A DNA stretch of 24,870 nt from SUG2458 sp051872335. Its GTDB lineage: Bacteria; Bacillota_I; Bacilli_A; RFN20; CAG-826. Below the pieces are notes generated by a model, which was not told where the DNA came from, made no database searches, and was given only the letters and a program-made list of their open reading frames with translations. The stretch spans positions 1 through 24,870 of the forward strand of contig JBJEDT010000047.1 of assembly GCA_051872335.1 (NCBI GenBank). The letters run 5' to 3'. The translations under genes and the position numbers were made by a program. Shown here piece by piece: positions 1 to 6,902 of the stretch (position 1 is its first letter; each line of letters begins with the position of its first letter).

Positions 1-62
1 AGGAATTATTATTAATAGATTTTATGATTATGTACTTGCTGGAAGATAGGAGGTGTTTATGT

Positions 63-242
63 GTGTCTAAAGGAAAATCATATTATATTGGATTTGGCGC
101 CAGGTTAGCAACTAATGGTCAAGGTGGTATGAATAGAGAAACATACGAATATATGAAGAAATTACCAAATAAGAAAGCTATTAATAGTTTTTGGAAAGGC
201 TTTAAAAGTGCAGAAGTTAAATCTTCATATAAGAAATATTAA
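63..242 (+). CDS. Small basic protein of unknown function, GTG start
   Basis: A 59-residue frame is preceded by AGGAGG at 48-53, nine bases before a GTG at 63. An in-frame ATG at 24 has no ribosome site, so the GTG is the better start. The ATG at 59 is out of frame and stops after three codons. The product is rich in Lys, Gly and Tyr, with no membrane segment or recognisable domain. It is the first visible gene of the element. I do not recognise the family. It might be a small DNA-binding or regulatory protein, but nothing in the sequence proves it. Confidence 0.55.
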   Translation: MSKGKSYYIGFGARLATNGQGGMNRETYEYMKKLPNKKAINSFWKGFKSAEVKSSYKKY

Positions 243-284
243 TGAAATTTTTATTTAATTTAATTTTTAAAAGATGGTGGTTTT

Positions 285-611
285 ATTTCAAAGAAAAAAA
301 TTTATTCTAAACATTTAGAAATAGGTAGATTTTATAAACATAGCGATAAAAATGGTGGACATCCAGCAATGATTTATAAAAAGAATGATAAAAAGAATAA
401 TTATTGTGCTGTCACTTTTACAAGTTCTCATGGTAATAGTCGAACATTGTTATCACATAATATAGATCCTAATTCTAAAGAGCCTTGTTTTATTATGAAT
501 AATCCTGTTTGTAGTAAAAGAAATAGTTTTATGTATAAAAAGAAATATAAAAATTATAAGGTTCATAAAGAAGATAAACATATAGTAAATCGTATTAAAA
601 ATAAAAAGTAA
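285..611 (+). CDS. Small basic protein, probable ATT start
   Basis: The frame is open from 264 to 611. Conserved-looking protein sequence (IGRFYKHSDKNGGHPA) lies upstream of the first ATG at 369, so the gene probably begins earlier. The only suitable initiator after the ribosome site (GATGGTGG, 273-280) is ATT at 285, giving Met-Ser-Lys-Lys-Lys and 108 residues. Starting at ATG 369 would leave 80 residues; it has its own weak GGTGG at 354. The protein is very basic and ends in a Lys/Arg tail. Its layout (GRFY...HP..I.KKN.KK...V.FTSS, then a basic tail) loosely resembles the 135-residue protein at 8323. No function can be assigned; a PemK/MazF-like beta-barrel is a guess. Confidence 0.6.
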   Translation: MSKKKIYSKHLEIGRFYKHSDKNGGHPAMIYKKNDKKNNYCAVTFTSSHGNSRTLLSHNIDPNSKEPCFIMNNPVCSKRNSFMYKKKYKNYKVHKEDKHIVNRIKNKK

Positions 612-663
612 TCAACCGATTTCCTCAAGGGAAATCACGGAAATTAATTCCTATGGTTAATTA
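609..663 (+). other. Three-way-junction structured element in the intergenic region
   Basis: An outer stem pairs TAATCAACC (609-617) with GGTTAATTA (655-663), eight of nine bases matching. Inside it are two hairpins: GATTTCC/GGAAATC (618-624/630-636, loop TCAAG) and GGAA/TTCC (639-642/648-651). Only two or three unpaired bases separate the stems. No T-run follows, so it is not an ordinary terminator. In filamentous phages and rolling-circle replicons such folds in the main intergenic gap serve as complementary-strand origin or packaging signal. That role here is inference. The rest of the gap, 664-795, shows only a weak promoter. Confidence 0.5.
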
Positions 664-693
664 CTATAAATATTCTATGATAAATTTTAAATT

Positions 694-721
694 TTGTCAA
701 ATATTTAATAGTTTATATTTA
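694..721 (+). promoter_or_regulatory. Weak candidate promoter for the 796 operon
   Basis: TTGTCA at 694-699 is followed after 16 bases by TATTTA (716-721), roughly 75 bases upstream of the gene at 796. The region is nearly all A and T, so chance matches are common. It is the only sizeable gap in the element upstream of the secreted-protein genes, which makes a promoter here reasonable. Confidence 0.35.
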
Positions 722-795
722 AAAAATGAAATTTAAATTATGTTCTTAACATCAATAAAAGATGTTTAGATATTAAATCAAAAGGTGGTGATTCT

Positions 796-1053
796 ATGAG
801 ATATGCAGTGGTTGCAAGAAATTATTTATTTAAAGATTTACCTGAATATGTACTTTATGTTTTCGATGGATTCACTAGAAAAGAAGTTATTAATGAAATT
901 ATTAGTAAGGGTTTTGAACCTGTATCAATTGTTATGCTTTGGAAATGGTGGGAAAATCGTTTGTTTTCTAAATATTCAATTATAGAGGGTGCTGACTACC
1001 CTACAGGCTTTTGTTCGTTGCAGACTGTAGAAAGTTCAGAGAAAGTTGAGTAG
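796..1053 (+). CDS. Hypothetical 85-residue phage protein
   Basis: An ATG at 796 follows the ribosome site AAGGTGGTGA (782-791). The product is a small soluble-looking protein with an aromatic patch (MLWKWWENR, about residues 48-56) and an acidic C-terminus. No signal peptide or membrane segment is seen. It opens the block leading into the 1083 gene, 29 bases downstream. I do not recognise the family. An overlapping + frame at 803 is a shadow. Confidence 0.72.
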   Translation: MRYAVVARNYLFKDLPEYVLYVFDGFTRKEVINEIISKGFEPVSIVMLWKWWENRLFSKYSIIEGADYPTGFCSLQTVESSEKVE

Positions 1054-1082
1054 TTCGTATATGACTACTAGAGGTATTAAAA

Positions 1083-1619
1083 ATGGAAGAAGTAAAAACA
1101 ACTGTAGCAAAGACTACAACAAAAGCTGAAGCAGTTTCAGCACTAAAAGAGTTTAAAAAGTTTAATGATCTCACAATTGAAGAAATTAAAACTCTTCCAA
1201 TTGTAACTTGTGATTTAGTTAAACAATTAAGAAATTCTAAAGCAAAGACTAATTCTAACTTATCAAAAGACTTTACATATTTTGCTTTTATTCATTTGAT
1301 TAAAGGATTAGTTGATGTTCGTATTAGTTTATCACAAGCTGAATTTTTACATATTAAAAACTCGGCTAAAATTTTAGGTGATTTTACTAATATGACAATT
1401 AGAATTCCAGTACGTTTTTCTAAAGGTAAAAAGAAAGCAAGTGAAGAGAGTTATTATCTTGCTGAAATTTTCTTTGATTCTAAAGTTAGAAGATCATATT
1501 TCTTTGGTGATTTAGACATTGATAATTTGCGTGCACTTGGACACGATGAATTATTTGTTTTAAGGCCTGAGTTGGCTGATGAAGATTATTGTGAAGTAGC
1601 AACGATTTTCCAAGATTAA
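1083..1619 (+). CDS. Hypothetical 178-residue protein, possible ssDNA-binding role by position
   Basis: The start at 1083 follows AGAGGT (1070-1075). The first 25 residues are rich in Lys, Thr and Ala, then comes a mixed alpha/beta region with basic patches (RFSKGKKK about residues 118-125) and an acidic C-terminus ending in FQD. A basic core with an acidic tail is a pattern seen in single-stranded-DNA-binding proteins, and filamentous phages encode one (gene V protein) ahead of their structural genes. Here it lies directly ahead of the secreted-protein block. The family itself is not recognised, so the role is inference. Confidence 0.75.
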   Translation: MEEVKTTVAKTTTKAEAVSALKEFKKFNDLTIEEIKTLPIVTCDLVKQLRNSKAKTNSNLSKDFTYFAFIHLIKGLVDVRISLSQAEFLHIKNSAKILGDFTNMTIRIPVRFSKGKKKASEESYYLAEIFFDSKVRRSYFFGDLDIDNLRALGHDELFVLRPELADEDYCEVATIFQD

Positions 1620-1623
1620 ATTT

Positions 1624-1654
1624 GAGTTGACGGAACTCTTTAAAACCGTCTTTT
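1624..1654 (+). promoter_or_regulatory. Competing hairpins ahead of the first lipoprotein gene
   Basis: GAGTT (1624-1628) can pair with AACTC (1634-1638). GACGG (1629-1633) can pair with CCGTC (1646-1650), which is followed by TTTT. The GACGG arm is the loop of the first stem, so the two pairings either exclude each other or form a strained H-type pseudoknot. The lipoprotein ribosome site (GAGG, 1657-1660) follows at once. This could tune how much transcription or translation passes into the secreted-protein genes. Confidence 0.4.
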
Positions 1655-1664
1655 ATGAGGTTTT

Positions 1665-2246
1665 ATGAAAAAGTTATTAAAAGTTATTTTACCAGTTTTA
1701 TTATTAACTGGTGGTGCTATTACTTTAGCATCATGTGATAGTGATCCAATTCAAGAAATTGCTGGTTGGTTTACTAAAGATGAAAAAGTTGGAACAACAA
1801 TTGATTTAAGTTCAGAAGATGAATTAGAAAAGATTTATTTAAATAATGATTTAACTCGTAAAGAAGTAAAGAATGTATTAAAAACACTTTCTTATAATGA
1901 AGCTGGTGTTTATAATGTTGGCCTTTGGTCGAATGCTAATGGTTCAGGTGCATATTATTTAAATATTACTAATGTTGATGGTATTTATAAAATTGTTGAT
2001 TCAAATGAAGTTATTTATTATGTTTCAGAAGATGTTGATGAATGTGAATTCGTTGGTTGGAATGAAGATGTAAAATCTACTATTGAAGTAAATAAGAAAA
2101 CAGCTTCTTCAGCAACATATACTCTATTTGGTATTGATGAGTCTTTATCAGGTAAACAAAATACAGTTATTAAAGATATTATAAGTTCAGCTAAATTTGC
2201 AAAACCATCTACTGAAAAAACTGATAATACAGAAGAAGCTAAATAA
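1665..2246 (+). CDS. Phage-encoded lipoprotein, 193 residues
   Basis: The N-terminus is a lipoprotein signal: MKKLLKV, a hydrophobic stretch (residues 8-22), then the lipobox LASC with Cys24. The mature protein is acidic, predicted to sit on the outer face of the membrane, and has no further membrane segment; it ends in a Thr/Glu/Lys tail. GAGG at 1657-1660 gives the start. Its stop overlaps the ATG of the next lipoprotein (2246), so the two are translationally coupled. No domain is recognised. Surface lipoproteins carried by a prophage may be virion components held at the membrane before assembly, or may change the host surface, for example to block superinfection. Confidence 0.8.
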   Translation: MKKLLKVILPVLLLTGGAITLASCDSDPIQEIAGWFTKDEKVGTTIDLSSEDELEKIYLNNDLTRKEVKNVLKTLSYNEAGVYNVGLWSNANGSGAYYLNITNVDGIYKIVDSNEVIYYVSEDVDECEFVGWNEDVKSTIEVNKKTASSATYTLFGIDESLSGKQNTVIKDIISSAKFAKPSTEKTDNTEEAK

Positions 2247-3130
2247 TGAAAAAGAATAAGAAATTAAAAGTTATTGGTTTTGCTTTATTTAGTTTTCTTA
2301 GTATTGGTACTTTAGCAAGTTGTTCTTTATACGATAAGATTAAAGAAATCATTACAGGAACTGAAAATGATAATGTTGAATCCACTGGTGAAGAATTTAT
2401 TAAAGGTACAAGCTTTTTAAATTATGATGGAGTTAAAGGATTAAAAGATACTGAATATACTTTAACTGCTTCAGTAACACCAGCAAATCATACAGCACCA
2501 ATTATTTGGACTAGTGATTTTCCTGAGTTTGTTAGTGTTGTTGCTGGAGATAATGATACTGCAACAATTATAAGACACGAAGACTATCGAGGATATGTTA
2601 GAATTACTGCTTCAATTGATGGATTATCAGCAACTTGTAATGTAAGTTGTGTTGATAATGTTAAGATTAAATCTATTTCTTTAGACCAAGCTCCTCATTA
2701 TTCATATAATGGTAAATATTATTGGAATGATGTTGTTGATAGTGATGTTAATTATAGTAATTTTTCAGTAAATGTAAGTTATACATCTACTACATGTTCA
2801 ACAACTAATATTGCTAATTTTAATGAGGGTGATTATTTTAACACAAGTATTATTAATACTAGTACTTTTTGGATTTATAGATGGGAATCTATGGTTAAAA
2901 ATTTCATTACAATTGATAGTGAATTAACTAAATCTAGCGGTAATCCATCGTTTGAATTACAAAGTGATAATACTTATTTATTAAAAGAAAAAGTTTATCT
3001 AAGGTTTAACGATAATACTAGTGATTATGATTACACTGTATCAGCAATTGATGGTTCATTTACTTTATCATTTATTGAGTATGTAGTTGCTACAAGTATT
3101 AAATTAGATGAAACTAAAATTACTATTTAA
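2246..3130 (+). CDS. Phage-encoded lipoprotein with BIG2-like domain
   Basis: A lipoprotein signal ends in LASC at about residue 26. Residues 58-137 read as a bacterial Ig-like group 2 (BIG2) domain: LTASVTPANHT, then a Trp-Thr-Ser strand, FVSVV, and an ITASIDGLSATCNV closing strand. The second half is unrecognised beta-rich sequence. BIG2 domains occur in adhesins and phage surface proteins, which suggests a role in binding at the cell surface or virion tip. It overlaps the previous gene by one base and is followed by a shorter paralogue at 3132. Its C-terminus ends abruptly in VATSIKLDETKITI, the start of what would normally be another BIG2 repeat, so the gene may have been shortened or split from a longer one. 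Confidence 0.82.
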   Translation: MKKNKKLKVIGFALFSFLSIGTLASCSLYDKIKEIITGTENDNVESTGEEFIKGTSFLNYDGVKGLKDTEYTLTASVTPANHTAPIIWTSDFPEFVSVVAGDNDTATIIRHEDYRGYVRITASIDGLSATCNVSCVDNVKIKSISLDQAPHYSYNGKYYWNDVVDSDVNYSNFSVNVSYTSTTCSTTNIANFNEGDYFNTSIINTSTFWIYRWESMVKNFITIDSELTKSSGNPSFELQSDNTYLLKEKVYLRFNDNTSDYDYTVSAIDGSFTLSFIEYVVATSIKLDETKITI

Positions 3131-3131
3131 T

Positions 3132-3836
3132 ATGAAAAAAATTTTTAATAAATTGTTATTTGCATTATTTAGTTTATCATTATGTTCTTGTAATAAAGAT
3201 ATTATTTTAAATAATGATTTATTTCTCGGTGAGGTTAGGGCTCAACTTAATACAGTTTATACAATTAATTGTGTTGTTGAGCCTTCAAATCACACTGAAG
3301 ATGTTGTATGGTCTTCTAATTGGCCATCATTTGTTAGTATTGTTGAGAGTACTAATACATATTGTAAAATTAAACGTACTCAAGCTTATACAAATGCAGT
3401 AGGTGATTATGTTATTATAAGTGCTTCAATTAATGATTTATATGCTTCTTGTCGTGTTTATGAAGATTCAAGTATTGTAATTAATGAAGATTCGTTTACG
3501 TTTGCTGCTTGTCGTTCTACTGATATTGATTATGTTGAGGATGCTGTTGATTTTTATTTAGTACCAAGAGTTGATTATTCGGTTAATTTAAACGTTTCTA
3601 ATATTGATATTAGTTGTGAATATAATTATAAGTCAAGTGATGACTTTACATTATATTTTCAAGATAATTTTTATCATTATTTAGGAACAATGGATAGAGC
3701 AGATTTTTATGATAAATTACCATCTGATGGATCATTCGTTTATGATAATAATTTTAATTATTTTAATGGATTCATGTTAGTTTTTTCAGTTGATTATAAT
3801 GGTTCAGGTTGGTGGTATGAATATGATTATCTATAG
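3132..3836 (+). CDS. Phage-encoded lipoprotein, BIG2-like paralogue of its neighbour
   Basis: The better start is the ATG at 3132 (MKKIFNK), one base after the upstream stop; an ATG at 3108 would put eight extra residues before the signal and overlap the neighbour. The lipobox is LCSC at about residue 20. The following 80 residues align by eye with the upstream lipoprotein: VEPSNHT against VTPANHT, VVWSSNWPSFVSIV against IIWTSDFPEFVSVV, and IISASINDLYASCRV against ITASIDGLSATCNV. This is a diverged tandem duplication. There is no clear ribosome site, so translation probably depends on coupling to the upstream gene. Confidence 0.78.
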   Translation: MKKIFNKLLFALFSLSLCSCNKDIILNNDLFLGEVRAQLNTVYTINCVVEPSNHTEDVVWSSNWPSFVSIVESTNTYCKIKRTQAYTNAVGDYVIISASINDLYASCRVYEDSSIVINEDSFTFAACRSTDIDYVEDAVDFYLVPRVDYSVNLNVSNIDISCEYNYKSSDDFTLYFQDNFYHYLGTMDRADFYDKLPSDGSFVYDNNFNYFNGFMLVFSVDYNGSGWWYEYDYL

Positions 3837-3851
3837 AAAGGGGTTGTTATA

Positions 3852-5351
3852 ATGAATTTTAAAAGTTTATTTTTAAGTCTTCTTATGGCTTCTCCTTTTT
3901 CTTTATCATTAACTGCAAATAAGCATTATGGATATACTTACGATAGTGAATATAAAGATTATTCAGTTGCTGGAAAAGGTTCAGTTAGTTATGAACTTAA
4001 AGAAATGGGATATAATCTTTATGAATTTAATGATGATTATCAAAAGGATGAGGAATTAATTACATGTACTGAAACTTTTGATAGTGATAATTTATTGCAT
4101 ACTTATGTATATATTTTTACTAAAGATGTTACTATTGAATATGTAGATATAACTATATCTACATCTCTTGAACGTGATGAACAAGGTAACTACGATGAAA
4201 ATCCTCGTAGTTACCCTTTATATTTGGTTTCTTACAATATTGATAATACTTTACGTAAATATGAAATAATGGATTTATCATTAAATACATATATCAGAAG
4301 ATTAGCTGTTTCTAAGATCAATTCTTTAAAGTTAAGCAATAGTAATAAAAAAGAATATTCAATTATTAATGTTTCTATGGTTTATCTTTTTAAAGGATTA
4401 AATAATGATGAGCTTGAATGTTTTTATGAAGGATTAGATACACTTATTATAACTGATCATGTAATGGGAACATTTTTATATGGATTAACTTATAAAGATA
4501 GTTTTATTCCTAGTGGATATAATACTTTTACAGATTGTTGGTATTATTTTTTTAATACAAATATTAGTATGGACAAAATCATTGATCTTGATATTGAATA
4601 TACTAAATATTCTTATATGATAAATGGTGTTATTGATGTTAATGTAGTTCCTACTAAGACATATATAGAAAATTCTATTTTAAATAATGGTGAAGAAGTT
4701 CGTATGGCTGATTTAGGACAAGGTGTACTTGAATCTAAACCTTGGTTTTATGTATTAAATGATGGAATTCCAGTAAACTCTACTATTTCTAATGAAATGG
4801 TAGAAGAAATTAATGACAGTTATTGGTGGGATTTTTTTAAATTATTTTCAATAACGAAATCAATAGAAAAAATTATAGATTTGAATAGTTATAATCATAA
4901 TGAATATTTAAATTTTGATTTTTGTGATTTTAGTAAATATCGTTGGGGTGTTGAATTTTTAACAACGAATAGAGTTTATGGTAAAGACAGAAATAAATTA
5001 TTATATGATGATTTTACAATGGGTGAAATTCCTGTTGGCGCTTCTATTTTAAGAATAAAGTTTATTAAAGATGGAGTTGTTTATAATATGAATGTTGTTG
5101 ATACTCGTGTTGATGCATCTTTTGCAATTGATGCAACAACATCTTTCTTTAGTCAAAATATAGATTTAATAGTAATATTAATTATTATTTTATGTATTTT
5201 AGTAATAGGTGCTATAGCTTCAGTTATAACACCAATTAAGAATGTTGTAGTTATTGTTATTAAATATACTTGGAAAGCTATTGTATTTGTTTTTAAACTT
5301 ATTACATGGCCTATTAAATTTTTATTTACAGGAGATAAATCTTTCTGGTGA
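3852..5351 (+). CDS. Secreted, membrane-anchored protein; pIII-like minor coat candidate
   Basis: The start follows AAAGGGG (3838-3844). A signal peptide spans residues 1-22, ending near SLTANK. The 400-residue body is rich in Tyr, Asp and Asn with no recognised domain. Near residue 440 comes a strong membrane segment (IDLIVILIIILCILVIGAI), then an amphipathic, aromatic C-terminal stretch ending FTGDKSFW. Signal peptide, large outer domain and C-terminal anchor are the architecture of filamentous-phage pIII (adsorption/release protein), and the gene sits directly ahead of the pI-type ATPase, as pIII and pVI do in inoviruses. Its stop overlaps the GTG start of that gene by four bases. The assignment rests on architecture and position. 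Confidence 0.75.
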   Translation: MNFKSLFLSLLMASPFSLSLTANKHYGYTYDSEYKDYSVAGKGSVSYELKEMGYNLYEFNDDYQKDEELITCTETFDSDNLLHTYVYIFTKDVTIEYVDITISTSLERDEQGNYDENPRSYPLYLVSYNIDNTLRKYEIMDLSLNTYIRRLAVSKINSLKLSNSNKKEYSIINVSMVYLFKGLNNDELECFYEGLDTLIITDHVMGTFLYGLTYKDSFIPSGYNTFTDCWYYFFNTNISMDKIIDLDIEYTKYSYMINGVIDVNVVPTKTYIENSILNNGEEVRMADLGQGVLESKPWFYVLNDGIPVNSTISNEMVEEINDSYWWDFFKLFSITKSIEKIIDLNSYNHNEYLNFDFCDFSKYRWGVEFLTTNRVYGKDRNKLLYDDFTMGEIPVGASILRIKFIKDGVVYNMNVVDTRVDASFAIDATTSFFSQNIDLIVILIIILCILVIGAIASVITPIKNVVVIVIKYTWKAIVFVFKLITWPIKFLFTGDKSFW

Positions 5352-6886
5352 TAGATTTATTTAAATTATTAGCTACAACAACTGAAACTACAGAAGATGT
5401 TTTTGAAGATCCATTACTTACATTAATAAAATACATATTAGAAAAGATTGCTCAATTTATTCAACGATTATGGAAAATTTTATTTGAGTCAGTTGAATTT
5501 CTTTTCTTACTATTTTTTAAATATCCATCATTTTTTATTACTTTATTTTTAATACTTTGGTTTAGTGTTGATTGGATAATGCGTTTGTATTATTCAAAAA
5601 AAATTAATGATACTGAAGTTATTTGTAATTATGAGCTTGATAAAACTATTTATCTTGTTGCTGGTATGGGTGGTGGTAAAACTACTCTTATGGCTGCTTT
5701 GTGTAATACATATTCTAAGTTATACATGTATAAAGCTCATTCAGTTATCGAAAAGACTAAAGCAATTATAATAGAGTGTAATTGGAATGATATTAATAAA
5801 ATAATTGATAAGTGTTATGATGAGCATCTTTATTTTAAAGATACAGTATTTGTATTAAAAAATAAGTATCCATCAATATTTAATTTTAAACGTAAAGATT
5901 ATATTAATAATGAAGTTGATTATGAAAACTTAATTATTGATTATGTTGAAGCCTATTATGCTTTAAGACAAAATAATTTTGTCTATAGTCCTGCTGTTAC
6001 ACCAATACTCTCAAGAATTACAAATAATTATTCTAGGTGCTTAGATCCTGACTGGTTAAAACTAAAAGTTTCTTTTGATAATAATATTTTTGGTTTATCT
6101 AGGTATTCAGTTATTGCTGAAGATGAAAAAGCAACTAATCAAGATAAAAAAGAATCCGATTATCAAAACAATGCTAAAGTTGATGATGGTATACCAGAAT
6201 TTTTTAGACTTATTAGAAATGCTGGTAAAGGTACAATGACTTATATTACTTGTAATCAAGATGCTGCTCGTTGGGTATCCGTAGAGCGTCATTTAATGTT
6301 TACTAATCTTTCTATTCAAAATTTTGAAATTAAGCGTACACATAGGCCTTTAATGATGTTTTATGGGCTTTTAAATGGTATTGTTAAACTTATTTATAAA
6401 TTTATTGCTTTTTTACATTTTAATAAAGTTGCTAAAGAGAACTTTTTAAATAGAGAAAATGCATTTAAAAAAATAAATAGATTCTTTGTAGAAAAAGATA
6501 ATAAATTATTTGCTAAATCTATAATTGTTTACACTGTTCATAATTATCATGATATTGATGATCTTGGAAAAGAGAATACTGAAGCCAATACATATTATAA
6601 GAAGCTTAAATTGTTTTTTCCTATAACATACGCTTTTGGCTGTATAGATACACATATCTATGCTCATATCTTTGATAAGCTTATTGAAAGTAGTAAAGTG
6701 TCTTCATTTGATGTTTATTCTAATCGTAAAGATTTAACTGATGAAGAAAAATATAATGAAATGAAAAGAATTTTAGACCGTAGTTTAAAAGCTAAGAATA
6801 AGTTAAATAAAACTTCTGGTCTTTCTTCTAATGCTGGTGAAGTAAATACACCAGATGATGATGAGAATTTGCCTAGTGCATTCTAG
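5348..6886 (+). CDS. Zot/pI-type phage morphogenesis ATPase
   Basis: A GTG start (GTGA overlap with the upstream stop) follows GGAGAT at 5331-5336. One or two membrane segments lie at residues 45-80 (FFITLFLILWFSVDWIM). The P-loop is at 106-113 (GMGGGKTT, Lys111) and a Walker-B-like strand at 254-260 (SVIAEDE). Next comes FRLIRNAGKGTMTYITCNQ with a nearby Arg, the layout of the Zot/pI family (PF05707). These ATPases drive assembly and extrusion of filamentous virions through the membrane. In Ff pI the membrane segment follows the ATPase domain; here it comes first, and 250 residues with another hydrophobic stretch near 340-360 follow. This is the strongest single marker of an inovirus. Confidence 0.85.
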   Translation: MIDLFKLLATTTETTEDVFEDPLLTLIKYILEKIAQFIQRLWKILFESVEFLFLLFFKYPSFFITLFLILWFSVDWIMRLYYSKKINDTEVICNYELDKTIYLVAGMGGGKTTLMAALCNTYSKLYMYKAHSVIEKTKAIIIECNWNDINKIIDKCYDEHLYFKDTVFVLKNKYPSIFNFKRKDYINNEVDYENLIIDYVEAYYALRQNNFVYSPAVTPILSRITNNYSRCLDPDWLKLKVSFDNNIFGLSRYSVIAEDEKATNQDKKESDYQNNAKVDDGIPEFFRLIRNAGKGTMTYITCNQDAARWVSVERHLMFTNLSIQNFEIKRTHRPLMMFYGLLNGIVKLIYKFIAFLHFNKVAKENFLNRENAFKKINRFFVEKDNKLFAKSIIVYTVHNYHDIDDLGKENTEANTYYKKLKLFFPITYAFGCIDTHIYAHIFDKLIESSKVSSFDVYSNRKDLTDEEKYNEMKRILDRSLKAKNKLNKTSGLSSNAGEVNTPDDDENLPSAF

Positions 6887-6902
6887 AAAAGGGGTTATTA
6901 TT

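Noticed and set aside
612..800. A dif/XerCD integration site in the intergenic gap
   Set aside because: No match to a dif-like 28-base pattern was seen, and the element has its own integrase.
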